Both the position numbers and the translations under genes were made by a program. A stretch of DNA of 29,191 bases from JBBSVE01 sp038233815 (lineage in GTDB: Bacteria > Pseudomonadota > Alphaproteobacteria > Rhodobacterales > Rhodobacteraceae): positions 1 to 29,191 of the forward strand of contig JBBSVE010000022.1 of NCBI GenBank assembly GCA_038233815.1, written 5' to 3'. The notes under the pieces are model-generated. The model was not told the origin of the DNA and made no database searches. It saw only the letters and a program-made list of their open reading frames with translations. Shown in pieces: positions 16,335 through 23,980 of this stretch. Position 1 is the first letter of the stretch. Each line of letters opens with the position of its first letter.

Positions 16335-16400
16335 CCGGGGGCGGGGCTGTCTGCCCCGCCCCCGGACCCCCACCCCGAGGATATTTCGGGACAGAAAAAG
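16335..16400. repeat. GC-rich 13-bp hairpin repeat between argD and argF
   Basis: Left arm 16335-16347 (CCGGGGGCGGGGC) and right arm 16353-16365 (GCCCCGCCCCCGG) form a perfect 13-bp stem with loop TGTCT. A less GC-rich tail follows, GGATATTTCGGGACAG at 16379-16394. From memory, hairpins with a GGATATTT-like tail recur between genes in Rhodobacterales, which would make this a REP-like element. There is no T-run on either side of the hairpin in the argD-argF direction, so it is not a standard intrinsic terminator. It may stabilise the upstream argD mRNA or lower argF expression. Confidence 0.6.
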
Positions 16401-16410
16401 GCGGGACGGG

Positions 16411-17592
16411 TCAAGCGGCGCTCTTGGATAATGAGGTCGCGGCGCGGTCGAGGCGGGCCACGGCCTCACCGATGTCGGCATCGGGGATGTTGAGCGCGGG
16501 CAGGATTCGGAGGACGTCGTCGGCGGCGGGCACCGTCAGGAGGCGTTCGGCATAGGCCGCCTGCACGACATCGGCCGGTGGGATCCTGCATTTCAGACCC
16601 AGGATCAGGCCCAAGCCGCGCACACCCTCGAAGATGTCGGGATGGGCCGCGACGAGCCCTTCGAGTCGTTGGCGCATCAAAGCGGACTTGCGGCTGACAT
16701 CGGCCAGGAATGCGTCGTCGGAAACAATCTCCATCACCCGCGCGCCGACGGCACAGCCGAGGGGATTGCCGCCGTAGGTAGAGCCGTGCGTGCCGGGCAC
16801 CATGCCGGCGCCCACGGCCTCCGTCGCCAGGACGGCGCCGATCGGAAAGCCGCCGCCGATGCCCTTCGCGACCATCATGATGTCGGGAGCGATCCCGGAC
16901 CAATCGTGCGCGAAGAGCTTGCCGGTGCGTCCCATGCCGCACTGCACCTCGTCGAGGATCATCAAGGCACCGGTCTGGTCGCAGAGGTCGCGCAGGCCTT
17001 TGAGGCAGGCGTCGGGCAGGGCGCGGATGCCGCCCTCGCCTTGCACCGGCTCCACCATCACCGCCGCCGTCCGGTCGGTGAGAGCGGCGCGCAGCGCGTC
17101 ATGGTCGCCGAACGGAAGCTGGGTGAAGCCAGGCATCAGGGGGCCGAAGCCCTTCACCATCTTCTCCGACCCGGCGGCGGCGATGGCGCCGGTGGAGCGG
17201 CCGTGGAAGGCGCCCGTAAAGGTGAGGATCTGGATGCGGTCAGGATCGCCTTTGTCATACCAGTATCTGCGGCACATCTTGATCGCGAGTTCGGCAGCCT
17301 CGGTCCCGGAGTTGGTGAAGAAGACGGTATCGGCGAAGGTCCGGTCCACCAGCAGGTCGGCCAACCGCTGCTGCTGCGGGATCTGGTAGAGGTTCGAGAC
17401 ATGCCAGAGGTTTTGCGCCTGTTCGGTGAGGGCGGCGATCAGATCGGGGTTTGCATGGCCCAAGGCGTTCACGGCGATCCCCGCGCCGAGATCGAGATAG
17501 CGCGTCCCGTCAGTCGCGATCAACCACGAGCCTTCGCCCTTCTCGAACGCGATGGGCGCGCGGTTATAGGTCGGCAAGATCGACGGGATCAT
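16411..17592 (-). CDS. argD: Acetylornithine aminotransferase
   Basis: This 393-residue class III PLP aminotransferase carries out the transamination step from N-acetylglutamate semialdehyde in arginine biosynthesis and often also serves in lysine synthesis. Key parts: FFTNSGTEAAELAIK at 91-105 (phosphate-binding), TGAFHGRSTGA at 126-136, EPVQGEGGI at 181-189, LDEVQCGMGRTG at 213-224 with D214 binding the PLP nitrogen, and AKGIGGGFPIGA with the Schiff-base K243. The ATG at 17592 with AAGGA upstream gives the common N-terminus MIPSILPTYNRAPIAFEKGEG-type. It is the first gene of the argD-argF pair and divergent from gcrA, with 179 bp between the starts. Confidence 0.95.
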   Translation of the reverse strand: MIPSILPTYNRAPIAFEKGEGSWLIATDGTRYLDLGAGIAVNALGHANPDLIAALTEQAQNLWHVSNLYQIPQQQRLADLLVDRTFADTVFFTNSGTEAAELAIKMCRRYWYDKGDPDRIQILTFTGAFHGRSTGAIAAAGSEKMVKGFGPLMPGFTQLPFGDHDALRAALTDRTAAVMVEPVQGEGGIRALPDACLKGLRDLCDQTGALMILDEVQCGMGRTGKLFAHDWSGIAPDIMMVAKGIGGGFPIGAVLATEAVGAGMVPGTHGSTYGGNPLGCAVGARVMEIVSDDAFLADVSRKSALMRQRLEGLVAAHPDIFEGVRGLGLILGLKCRIPPADVVQAAYAERLLTVPAADDVLRILPALNIPDADIGEAVARLDRAATSLSKSAA

Positions 17593-17771
17593 GGGCAGCG
17601 TCCTTTGATGGCACGGTCCCGGATAGCCAACGCCGGGGGGGCCCGTCAATGTCGGGCCGTGCCGGGTTCGCTTGAAGTTCGGGGCACGGGGATGTATTGA
17701 CACGCTTTGCGCCCGCACGACGGGCCGGGGGCCGCGCCGGATGGCGCGCGGCATTGGAGAACGGAGCGGGC

Positions 17772-18383
17772 ATGTCCTGGACTGACGAGCGTGTCGAGAC
17801 GCTGAAGACGATGTGGGCCGACGGACAGAGCGCCAGCCAGATCGCGAAGGAACTGGGGGGCGTCACCCGCAACGCGGTGATCGGCAAGGTGCATCGGCTC
17901 GGGCTTTCCAACCGGGCGGGTGGCCCTGCGGGTGCGCCGGAGCCGGAGCCTGAGGAGGAGGCCGCAATGCCGCCCCGGACGGAAGCGGAACCCGAGGCCG
18001 AGGAGGCCGAACCGGTGAAGGCCGAGCCCGCGCGCGCCGAGGTGCCGCCAGTTCAGACTGCGGCGCAGCAGGTTGCGAACAACGTGACTCCCCTGCCCTT
18101 GCGCAAGGCCATCGTGCCCGCGGGTCAGCCCCTCCCCCCGCAGCCGTCGGCGAACGAGATCAGCCCCGAGGCGCTGGCGTCAGTCCGCGAGGTCGAGAAG
18201 CACGCCAAGCGCATCTCCCTGATGGAATTGACGGAGCGGACGTGCAAATGGCCGATCGGCGATCCCGCAACGGAGGAATTCTGGTTTTGCGGCCTCCCCT
18301 CCACCCCCGGAAAGCCCTATTGCGAGGCCCATGTCGGCGTCGCCTTCCAGCCGATGAGCGCACGGCGCGATCGCCGGCGCTGA
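17772..18383 (+). CDS. gcrA: GcrA cell-cycle regulator
   Basis: This 203-residue protein is a GcrA homologue. In alphaproteobacteria GcrA works with sigma-70 RNA polymerase at promoters carrying GANTC sites methylated by CcrM. The N-terminal helix-turn-helix is residues 1-48 (MSWTDERVETLK, GGVTRNAVIGKVHRLGLS), nearly invariant in the family. An acidic, proline- and alanine-rich linker spans about 50-130. The C-terminal sigma-interacting module has a conserved cysteine/histidine set (C158, C173, C184, H187) in RTCKWP, WFCGLPS and YCEAH. The ATG at 17772 gives the exact family N-terminus and has a GGAG site upstream. It is divergent from argD and ends 4 bp from the convergent flippase gene. Confidence 0.96.
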   Translation: MSWTDERVETLKTMWADGQSASQIAKELGGVTRNAVIGKVHRLGLSNRAGGPAGAPEPEPEEEAAMPPRTEAEPEAEEAEPVKAEPARAEVPPVQTAAQQVANNVTPLPLRKAIVPAGQPLPPQPSANEISPEALASVREVEKHAKRISLMELTERTCKWPIGDPATEEFWFCGLPSTPGKPYCEAHVGVAFQPMSARRDRRR

Positions 18384-18387
18384 TCGC

Positions 18388-19839
18388 TCAGCTCACCTTG
18401 CGGCGGGCGAGGATCTGGCGGAACAGCGGCAGAAAGCGCGCACGGTCCAGAAGCAGGATCGCCACGAGATAGATCGCAGCGCCCGCCGGAATGCAGATGA
18501 CGAGCTGAACCAACGAGGCGAGGTCAGCGAGATAGGCCTGCAGCACCGCCACCGCCGCCCCCATGACAGCGCCCGCGGCGATGGGCCTCACCAGCACGGT
18601 GAACACCTCCAATTTCGGCTGCGAGATCAGGCGCAGAGCGAAATAGCTGTTGAGCGGCGTCAGCAGGATGGTGGCGCCTAGCTGCCCCGCCGCCACCGCG
18701 ACGATGCCGTAGTCCACGGACAGGAGCAGCGCGCCGATGGTGATCACGGCTGAGAAGATGCTCCACTGGAACTGGAACTTGGCCCAGCCCTTGGCCGCAA
18801 AGATCACCGAATTCAGATCATTGAAGGACGAAAAGACTGACCGCAGCGTCATGTAGCCCATGATCGCGGCTACCGTCGCCCACTCCTTGCCCAAGAGGAG
18901 GGCCACCACCGGGTCCGCCACGGCCCAGAGCCCGAACGCGACCGGGGCCATGATGGTCATCAATCCGTGTTGCATGGCGAGATATCCGCGCCGCAGCCGG
19001 ACGTCGTCGTCTTGAATTGTCGCCATCACCGGAAACATGACCTTGCGTACCATCTGCACGGTGATGCGCAGCGGGGTAAGAACGATCTGCTCGGCCACGG
19101 CGAGATAGCCCAGGTCGGTGGCCGACAGCCGCTGGCCCACGACGGGCCGGTTCGCACGGGTGGAGAGGAGCTGCACCACGCTGGAGGCCGTGACGTAGCT
19201 GCCATAGGACAGGAGCGGCTTGAGCGCTGCAAAGCTGAACTGCAGGCGCGGACGCCAGCGCGCGGTCGACGTGATGACGAGCGCGCTGACCACGGACCCG
19301 ACCACGACCTGCGCAATCAGCGCCTCGATCTTGAATCCGGCAATGGCCATGCCGATCGCCACGAGAGAGGAGGAGAACGCCGCCGACAGTTCCGAGGACG
19401 CGATTGTGCCGAACGCGAATCGTCGCTCCAGCATGGAGAGCGGGACGGATTGCAACGCGCCGATCACGAAGATGGGGGCCATCCAGCGCAGCGGTCCCGT
19501 AACGCCGGGTTCATCCATCAGACCCGCAATCCACGGGGCGGAGACCAGGATCGCAGTGGCGATCAGAGAGGCCGTGCCGAGATTCCACCAGAAAACGGAG
19601 CTCTCCTCCATCCTCGTCGTCGTCTGGCGCTGGACGAGAGCGATGCGGGTGCCGAAGTCGGTAAAAATCTGTGCGATGCCGCCGACGAAAGCGACCAGCG
19701 ACATCAGCCCGAACTCGGTCGGCGAGAGATAGCGCGACAGGATCGACAGAGCTGCGATGCCTTGGAATGCCCGGAACAGCCGCGCAGCGACCGTCATGCG
19801 GGCGCCGGAGATAACGGTGGCTTTGAGGTTGTCGCTCAT
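18388..19839 (-). CDS. Wzx/WzxC-type polysaccharide flippase
   Basis: This 483-residue inner-membrane protein is of the MOP/polysaccharide-transporter type, with around 12-14 hydrophobic segments spread over its whole length. Family-like text includes the start GARMTVAARLFRAFQGIAALSILSRYLSPTEFGLMSL and central YGSYVTASSVVQLLSTRANRPVVG. WzxC-like proteins move lipid-linked repeat units across the inner membrane. The ATG at 19839 (MSDNLKATVISG) fits the family N-terminus better than an upstream in-frame ATG; its ribosome site is weak. It lies on the same strand as the EPS cluster but beyond the plus-strand VPVPA gene, so it has its own promoter region (19840-20158). The flippase role in this EPS pathway is inferred from position. 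Confidence 0.9.
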   Translation of the reverse strand: MSDNLKATVISGARMTVAARLFRAFQGIAALSILSRYLSPTEFGLMSLVAFVGGIAQIFTDFGTRIALVQRQTTTRMEESSVFWWNLGTASLIATAILVSAPWIAGLMDEPGVTGPLRWMAPIFVIGALQSVPLSMLERRFAFGTIASSELSAAFSSSLVAIGMAIAGFKIEALIAQVVVGSVVSALVITSTARWRPRLQFSFAALKPLLSYGSYVTASSVVQLLSTRANRPVVGQRLSATDLGYLAVAEQIVLTPLRITVQMVRKVMFPVMATIQDDDVRLRRGYLAMQHGLMTIMAPVAFGLWAVADPVVALLLGKEWATVAAIMGYMTLRSVFSSFNDLNSVIFAAKGWAKFQFQWSIFSAVITIGALLLSVDYGIVAVAAGQLGATILLTPLNSYFALRLISQPKLEVFTVLVRPIAAGAVMGAAVAVLQAYLADLASLVQLVICIPAGAAIYLVAILLLDRARFLPLFRQILARRKVS

Positions 19840-20158
19840 GGCTCGTTCGCTGCTGGACGGATGAAGTCGTCGCCGTATCAGGTGGCGTTGCCGCGTCAAC
19901 GGGAATTGGAAAAATGCCGCGTGCCGATCTGACGCTCGCTGACCCGTCCATCCCGGCGGGCACCGCGACGCGCCGAATGTGGGGGAAAATCCTTGCGGAA
20001 AGCTGAAGTTTCGCGCGTTGCCGCTCCGAATGCCCTATTGTCAGAATACGGCAAAATTCTGACTGTGGCCTCCCGTAGAGCACCGATTAACTATCGTCAT
20101 GCAATGCTGCACGTGCTAACTGGACCCCAATGTGTCATTTGCCGACCGGAGATTTATC
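19840..20158. other. 319-bp divergent intergenic control region
   Basis: This is the only gene-free stretch above 300 bp. It separates the flippase (minus) from the VPVPA-CTERM gene (plus) and must hold both promoters. It contains the 24-bp inverted repeat at 20040-20063 and an 8-bp palindrome GCACGTGC at 20109-20116. The part from about 19980 is less GC-rich than coding DNA nearby. TTGTCA at 20038-20043 could be a -35 hexamer, but no good -10 box follows at 16-18 nt. I found no sigma-54 -24/-12 pair with correct spacing. A GGAG ribosome site before the ATG at 20159 is clear. Confidence 0.6.
20040..20063. promoter_or_regulatory. Perfect 8-8-8 inverted repeat, candidate operator
   Basis: GTCAGAAT (20040-20047) and ATTCTGAC (20056-20063) are exact reverse complements separated by ACGGCAAA. 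The centre lies about 107 bp before the ATG of the VPVPA-CTERM gene and about 212 bp before the flippase ATG. This geometry suits a dimeric regulator binding on one helix face, with half-site centres 16 bp apart. There is no T-run and the arms are AT-balanced, so it is not a terminator. The binding protein is unknown. Confidence 0.5.
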
Positions 20159-20710
20159 ATGTCGAAGCTTACCTCCCTTACCCTCGCGGCCACGATGGCG
20201 GTCTTCGCCGCCTCGGCCGATGCAGCACCGATCTATGCGACCAGTGTCGTCAGCTTTACTCCGGGCACCTTCAAGCGCGTGGAAGCCGGACGGGCCGATC
20301 CCGCATCCGCGTTGGGTGGACCCGACGGCAAGTTCGTCTCGCTTGGCTTTGGTGGATCGCTGATCCTCGCTTTCTCGCGGCCCTTCAAGGCCATTGGGCA
20401 TATCTTCGAGGTGACGTGGAACGACCCGCGCAAGCAGATCGAATCGGCCGACATCTACGGATATTCCAACTCGACCTTCACGCTGATCGGCTCGGTCAAA
20501 AATTATTTGTCGACCAGCTTTGACGCCGAGGGTGTTTTCAGCCAGCTGAAGATCGTCGATACGTCTTCGAAGAAGAGCACGTCATTCGACGGGTTCGATA
20601 TCGATTCGGTCTCCGTCTCGCCGGTTCCGGTTCCGGCGGCGGGTCTGCTTCTGGGCGGGGCGCTGTTCGGTCTGGGCGCGCTGCGCCGCCGGATCAAGCG
20701 CGCGGCCTGA
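20159..20710 (+). CDS. Secreted protein with VPVPA-CTERM exosortase signal
   Basis: This 183-residue exported protein has a signal peptide at 1-22 (LTLAATMAVFAASADA, cleavage before APIYA). The mature region of about 130 residues is beta-rich (FVSLGFGGSLILAFS, IFEVTWND, SADIYGYSNSTFTLIGSV) and lacks cysteine. The C-terminus has the three-part exosortase sorting signal: VPVPA at 156-160, a hydrophobic helix at about 161-175 (GLLLGGALFGLGAL), and basic RRRIKR at 176-181. This is the VPLPA variant of PEP-CTERM, with Val in place of Leu. Such proteins cross by Sec, are cleaved by exosortase at the inner membrane and are released to the surface with EPS; the matching exosortase is at 23981-25573. 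The ATG at 20159 is chosen over the GTG at 20132 because GGAG lies 7 nt upstream and the signal peptide begins there. The function of the mature part is not recognised. Confidence 0.85.
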   Translation: MSKLTSLTLAATMAVFAASADAAPIYATSVVSFTPGTFKRVEAGRADPASALGGPDGKFVSLGFGGSLILAFSRPFKAIGHIFEVTWNDPRKQIESADIYGYSNSTFTLIGSVKNYLSTSFDAEGVFSQLKIVDTSSKKSTSFDGFDIDSVSVSPVPVPAAGLLLGGALFGLGALRRRIKRAA

Positions 20711-20736
20711 GCCTTGCTTCATACGGCGTGAATGAA

Positions 20737-20763
20737 CCCCGTGCCTCCGGCGCGGGGTTTTTT
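20737..20763 (+). terminator. Rho-independent terminator of the VPVPA-CTERM gene
   Basis: CCCCGTGCC (20737-20745) pairs with GGCGCGGGG (20749-20757) as a 9-bp stem with one G-T wobble and a 3-nt loop, followed directly by TTTTTT. It lies 26 bp after the stop of the VPVPA-CTERM gene and 12 bp before the end of the convergent glycosyltransferase gene. From the other strand the hairpin is followed only by TTCATT, so it acts mainly in the plus direction. Confidence 0.88.
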
Positions 20764-20774
20764 CGTCCAATGCG

Positions 20775-22004
20775 TCAGCGGTGGATTGCGGAAAATACGC
20801 GCTCATAAGCCGCCAGCAAATGCGGCACCGAATGCGCCCATGACAGGGTGTCGAGCACGCGCGCCCGCCCCTGCCTGCCCATTGCGCGACCCCTCTCCGG
20901 ATCCCCGATCAGCTCGGCAATCCGGTCGGCAAATTCAACCGGATCATTCGCACGCGCGTAGAGCGATGCATCGCCTGCGGATGCCCGCCCTTCCGTGAGG
21001 TCGAACTGCACCACCGGCTTTTCCAGCGTCATGTATTCCATGACCTTGTTCATGGTGGAGATGTCGTTCATCGCATTCTTCGGATCCGGCGACACGCCGA
21101 TGTCGATCGAGTTCAGGATCCGCAACAGGTCATCGCCGAACTGCGCGCCGGTGAAGGTGAACCGGTCGCTCAGCCCATGCGCCGCCACGTCACGCTCTAC
21201 CTCGGCCTGATGCGGACCGAAGCCCACGATCACCACATGCAGGTCGGTGATGCCGCGCACATTGACCAAATGCGCCACCGCCCGCACGAGAAGGTCCAGG
21301 CCCTCCTGCTGCCCGATGACGCCGACCCAGCCCAAGACGGTTCCCGCCCCCTTCCTGACGGCGGGGTCCATCGGTCGTAGCTCGAACTTTTCGATCCGCG
21401 GGGCGGAGCGGACAACGAAGACATCCTCGGGCTTCATCTTGCCGCGCTCGATGGCGATGCGTCGGAAACTCTGGTTCGTGGCGATGGACACATCAGCGGC
21501 GGCGAAGGTCATCCGCTCCCACCAAAGCATAATCTTGTAGAACGCGCCCTTTCGGCCGAACTTCGCCTCGTAAAGCTCCGGGCAGACATCGTGGTGATCG
21601 AACAGGTAGCGGACCCCCGACCTCCGGTAGCGGCGGGCGAGGAGGAAGACCAGATCCGGCGGGTTGCAGCCGTGGATCACGTCGAACCCCTGCTCGCGCC
21701 GGACTCGTTTGGCCAGCCGGAACATGTGACGCAGCGCCATCCCGTATTCCAAGGCATAGGCCTTCGCCCCCGAATGCGCCTCGGGCGGTTCGGGATAGCG
21801 GTAGATGTGGACGCCCTCGATCTCCTCATAATGCTTGTCCCAACCCCGACCCGTTGGGCAGATGACGCTGACGTGATAGCCGTGGGCGGTCAACGTAGTG
21901 GCTTCCAGCCAGACCCGGCGGTCGAGCGGGACCGGAAGGTTTTCAACCACGATGAGAACGCGGCGCCCGTTCGCGTCGACCGGGGGCTGGACGAGATCAT
22001 TCAT
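20775..22004 (-). CDS. Family 4 (GT-B) glycosyltransferase
   Basis: This 409-residue protein is a GT4 enzyme adding a sugar to the growing EPS repeat unit at the inner face of the membrane. The N-terminal Rossmann domain starts RRVLIVVENLPVPLDRRVWLEA (13-34) and contains LFDHHDVCPE (134-143). The C-terminal nucleotide-sugar domain contains LGWVGVIGQQEGLDLLV, the VVIVGFGP strand-loop, and the conserved glutamate E323 in NKVMEYMTLEKPVVQFD. No membrane helix is evident. The ATG at 22004 has AAGGAG 9 nt upstream. It appears to be the last gene of the minus-strand EPS operon, 59 bp after the rhomboid gene. Donor and acceptor cannot be read from sequence; WbuB-like enzymes are the closest impression. 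Confidence 0.92.
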   Translation of the reverse strand: MNDLVQPPVDANGRRVLIVVENLPVPLDRRVWLEATTLTAHGYHVSVICPTGRGWDKHYEEIEGVHIYRYPEPPEAHSGAKAYALEYGMALRHMFRLAKRVRREQGFDVIHGCNPPDLVFLLARRYRRSGVRYLFDHHDVCPELYEAKFGRKGAFYKIMLWWERMTFAAADVSIATNQSFRRIAIERGKMKPEDVFVVRSAPRIEKFELRPMDPAVRKGAGTVLGWVGVIGQQEGLDLLVRAVAHLVNVRGITDLHVVIVGFGPHQAEVERDVAAHGLSDRFTFTGAQFGDDLLRILNSIDIGVSPDPKNAMNDISTMNKVMEYMTLEKPVVQFDLTEGRASAGDASLYARANDPVEFADRIAELIGDPERGRAMGRQGRARVLDTLSWAHSVPHLLAAYERVFSAIHR

Positions 22005-22063
22005 GTCATTAGGCTCCTTGTGGGCAGGCCCTGACGATCATGCCGCCGCGACCGATGCAAGGG

Positions 22064-22753
22064 TCACGCATCCCGGTCGCGCGCGTCGAGCCAGAGCGCC
22101 ACGATCCATCCGGCAACGAACCCGCCCAGATGCGTCTCCCAAGCCAACTGACCGTCCATCGCCCACCAGAGCACGAGGTTCAGGACCGCCAGGCCCAGCA
22201 TCGCGCGGAACACCGGGCCGAGCGATTCGCGATCCTCACGCCGCATCCGGTAGTTCAGCCCGACATGCGCCCCCGCGAGGCCAAAAAGTGCACCCGACGC
22301 CCCGACCATCGGCAGCGGCTGGGATGAGAGGAGCGCGAACCCCGCAGCCCCCCCGATGGTCGAGAGCGCATAGAGCACCGCGAACCGCCTCGTTCCGAAC
22401 CGCTCCGCAAGCGGCGGGGCGAGCGACAGGAGCGTCACCATGTTGACCCCGAAATGTGTCAGCCCGGCGTGCAGGAAGCCGTAACTCAGGAACATCAGGT
22501 AGGGCTGAAGCGCATAGTTCGGTCGCCAGTTGTGCAGGAGACCGGACCAGAAGCCGCCATTCTCGAACGCCCATGTCCGCCACCAGACGTGCCCCCACGC
22601 GCCCCAATCCGCGCCCGACAGCACGACCTCCGGCACGAGGCATAGGAGCAGGATCGCGATGATGACGGGATCGCGCCAGTCCGCCCGGTCGCCATCCGCC
22701 ACGCCGCGTGGATCGCGACGCCAGAACGCGAGGCGTGACCAGATCAGGCGCAC
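22064..22753 (-). CDS. Rhomboid intramembrane serine protease
   Basis: This 229-residue integral membrane protein has about six hydrophobic helices and the rhomboid catalytic pair: serine S153 in GASGALFGLAG and histidine H208 in WETHLGGFVAGW. Upstream family features are HAGLTHFGVNM (95-105, with H100 and N104) and a large first loop rich in Trp (about 47-78). Rhomboids cut transmembrane segments of other proteins. The only plausible start is GTG 22753, since the next methionine (residue 83) is far inside. It begins 9 bp after the ugd stop and is followed 59 bp later by the glycosyltransferase, so it sits inside the EPS operon. That placement suggests an EPS-related substrate but does not prove it. 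Confidence 0.92.
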   Translation of the reverse strand: MRLIWSRLAFWRRDPRGVADGDRADWRDPVIIAILLLCLVPEVVLSGADWGAWGHVWWRTWAFENGGFWSGLLHNWRPNYALQPYLMFLSYGFLHAGLTHFGVNMVTLLSLAPPLAERFGTRRFAVLYALSTIGGAAGFALLSSQPLPMVGASGALFGLAGAHVGLNYRMRREDRESLGPVFRAMLGLAVLNLVLWWAMDGQLAWETHLGGFVAGWIVALWLDARDRDA

Positions 22754-22762
22754 GTCCCCTGC

Positions 22763-23932
22763 CTAGTCGGAGCCGAAAATGTCGCGGGTAAAGACCTTGT
22801 CGGCTACGTCGGACAGTTCGGGCGCATGGCGGTTGGCGATAATCACGTCGCAGTCGCGCTTGAACGCTTCCAGATCGCGGACGACGGGGGATCGAAAGAA
22901 CTCCTCCGACGTGAGCGTCGGCTCGTAGACCGTGACCTGGACACCTTTGGCCTTGATCCGCTTCATGATCCCCTGAATCGAGCTGTCACGGAAATTATCC
23001 GACCCTTCCTTCATCACCAGCCGGTAGACACCCACGACTTTTGGTCGCTCGGCCAGGATGCGGTCGGCGATGAAATCCTTGCGGGTCGCGTTGGCGTCCA
23101 CGATGGCCCGGATCAGCGTTTGCGGCACGTTGTGATAATTCGCCAGTAGCTGCTTGGTGTCCTTGGGCAGGCAATAGCCGCCGTACCCGAAGGAGGGGTT
23201 GTTGTAATGGCCGCCGATCCGGGGATCGAAGCCAATCCCCTCAATGATCTGCCGGCTGTCGAGCCCACGCGACAGGGCATAACTGTCCAGCTCGTTGAAA
23301 TAAGCAACCCGCATCGCAAGGTAGGTGTTGGCAAAAAGCTTGATCGCCTCCGCCTCGGACGGCCCGGTGAGAAGGACGGGAACATCCTCCTTGATCGCCG
23401 CATTCCGCAAAAGATCGGCGAACGCCTGCCCACGGTCCGACACTTCGCCCACGACGATCCGGCTCGGGTGAAGATTGTCATGGAGCGCACGCCCTTCGCG
23501 CAGGAACTCCGGGCTGAAGATCAGATTGCCGGTGCCGTGATCGAGCGATGCCTGCTGGGTGAAGCCCACGGGGATCGTCGACTTGATGACCATCAGCGCG
23601 TCGGGCGCCAGCCGCATGACCTGTGCCACGACCGCCTCTACCGCGCTGGTGTCGAAGCGGTTGGTGTCGCTGTCGTAATTGGTCGGCGTCGCGATGATGA
23701 CGTAGTCTGCGCCGCGATAGGCCTCCTCCGGGTCCGTGGTTGCACGGAAGGACAGACCACCCTTCGCCAGACAGGCCTCGCATTCGGCATCGACGATCGG
23801 CGACTTGCCATCGTTCACGAGATCGACCTTCGACTGCACCACGTCGAGGGCCACAACGTCATTCTGCCGGGACAGCAACAGAGCGTTCGACAGGCCGACA
23901 TATCCCAGACCCGCTACGGCAATTTTAGGCAC
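22763..23932 (-). CDS. ugd: UDP-glucose 6-dehydrogenase
   Basis: This 389-residue cytoplasmic enzyme oxidises UDP-glucose to UDP-glucuronate with two NAD+ and supplies an acidic sugar for the EPS. Numbering from the GTG at 23932: NAD-binding GLGYVG at about 8-13, IIATPTNYD at about 79-87, IKSTIPVGFT at about 116-125, SPEFLREGRA at about 140-149, substrate lysine K198 in EAIKLFANTYLAMR, and the catalytic cysteine C254 in FGYGGYCLPKDT. The length fits the short bacterial Ugd type. Another GTG lies two codons upstream (23938), but it is only 2 nt from the AGGAG site, while 23932 has the normal 8-nt spacing. It is 48 bp after the exosortase stop and 9 bp before the rhomboid start. Confidence 0.95.
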   Translation of the reverse strand: MPKIAVAGLGYVGLSNALLLSRQNDVVALDVVQSKVDLVNDGKSPIVDAECEACLAKGGLSFRATTDPEEAYRGADYVIIATPTNYDSDTNRFDTSAVEAVVAQVMRLAPDALMVIKSTIPVGFTQQASLDHGTGNLIFSPEFLREGRALHDNLHPSRIVVGEVSDRGQAFADLLRNAAIKEDVPVLLTGPSEAEAIKLFANTYLAMRVAYFNELDSYALSRGLDSRQIIEGIGFDPRIGGHYNNPSFGYGGYCLPKDTKQLLANYHNVPQTLIRAIVDANATRKDFIADRILAERPKVVGVYRLVMKEGSDNFRDSSIQGIMKRIKAKGVQVTVYEPTLTSEEFFRSPVVRDLEAFKRDCDVIIANRHAPELSDVADKVFTRDIFGSD

Positions 23933-23940
23933 GTTCACTT

Positions 23941-23945
23941 CTCCT
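23941..23945 (-). promoter_or_regulatory. AGGAG ribosome site deciding the ugd start
   Basis: AGGAG reads on the minus strand at 23945-23941. It is 2 nt from the GTG at 23938 and 8 nt from the GTG at 23932. Normal spacing favours 23932. Confidence 0.6.
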
Positions 23946-23980
23946 GATTGATCGCGCAGCCCCGGTCAGCGCTGAGGCGG

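Noticed and set aside
20121..20143. Possible sigma-54 promoter (TGG...TTGC) before the VPVPA gene
   Set aside because: The GG and GC elements are 17 nt apart instead of 10. The other candidate at 20066-20081 has a spacing of 11 and a poor -12 element.
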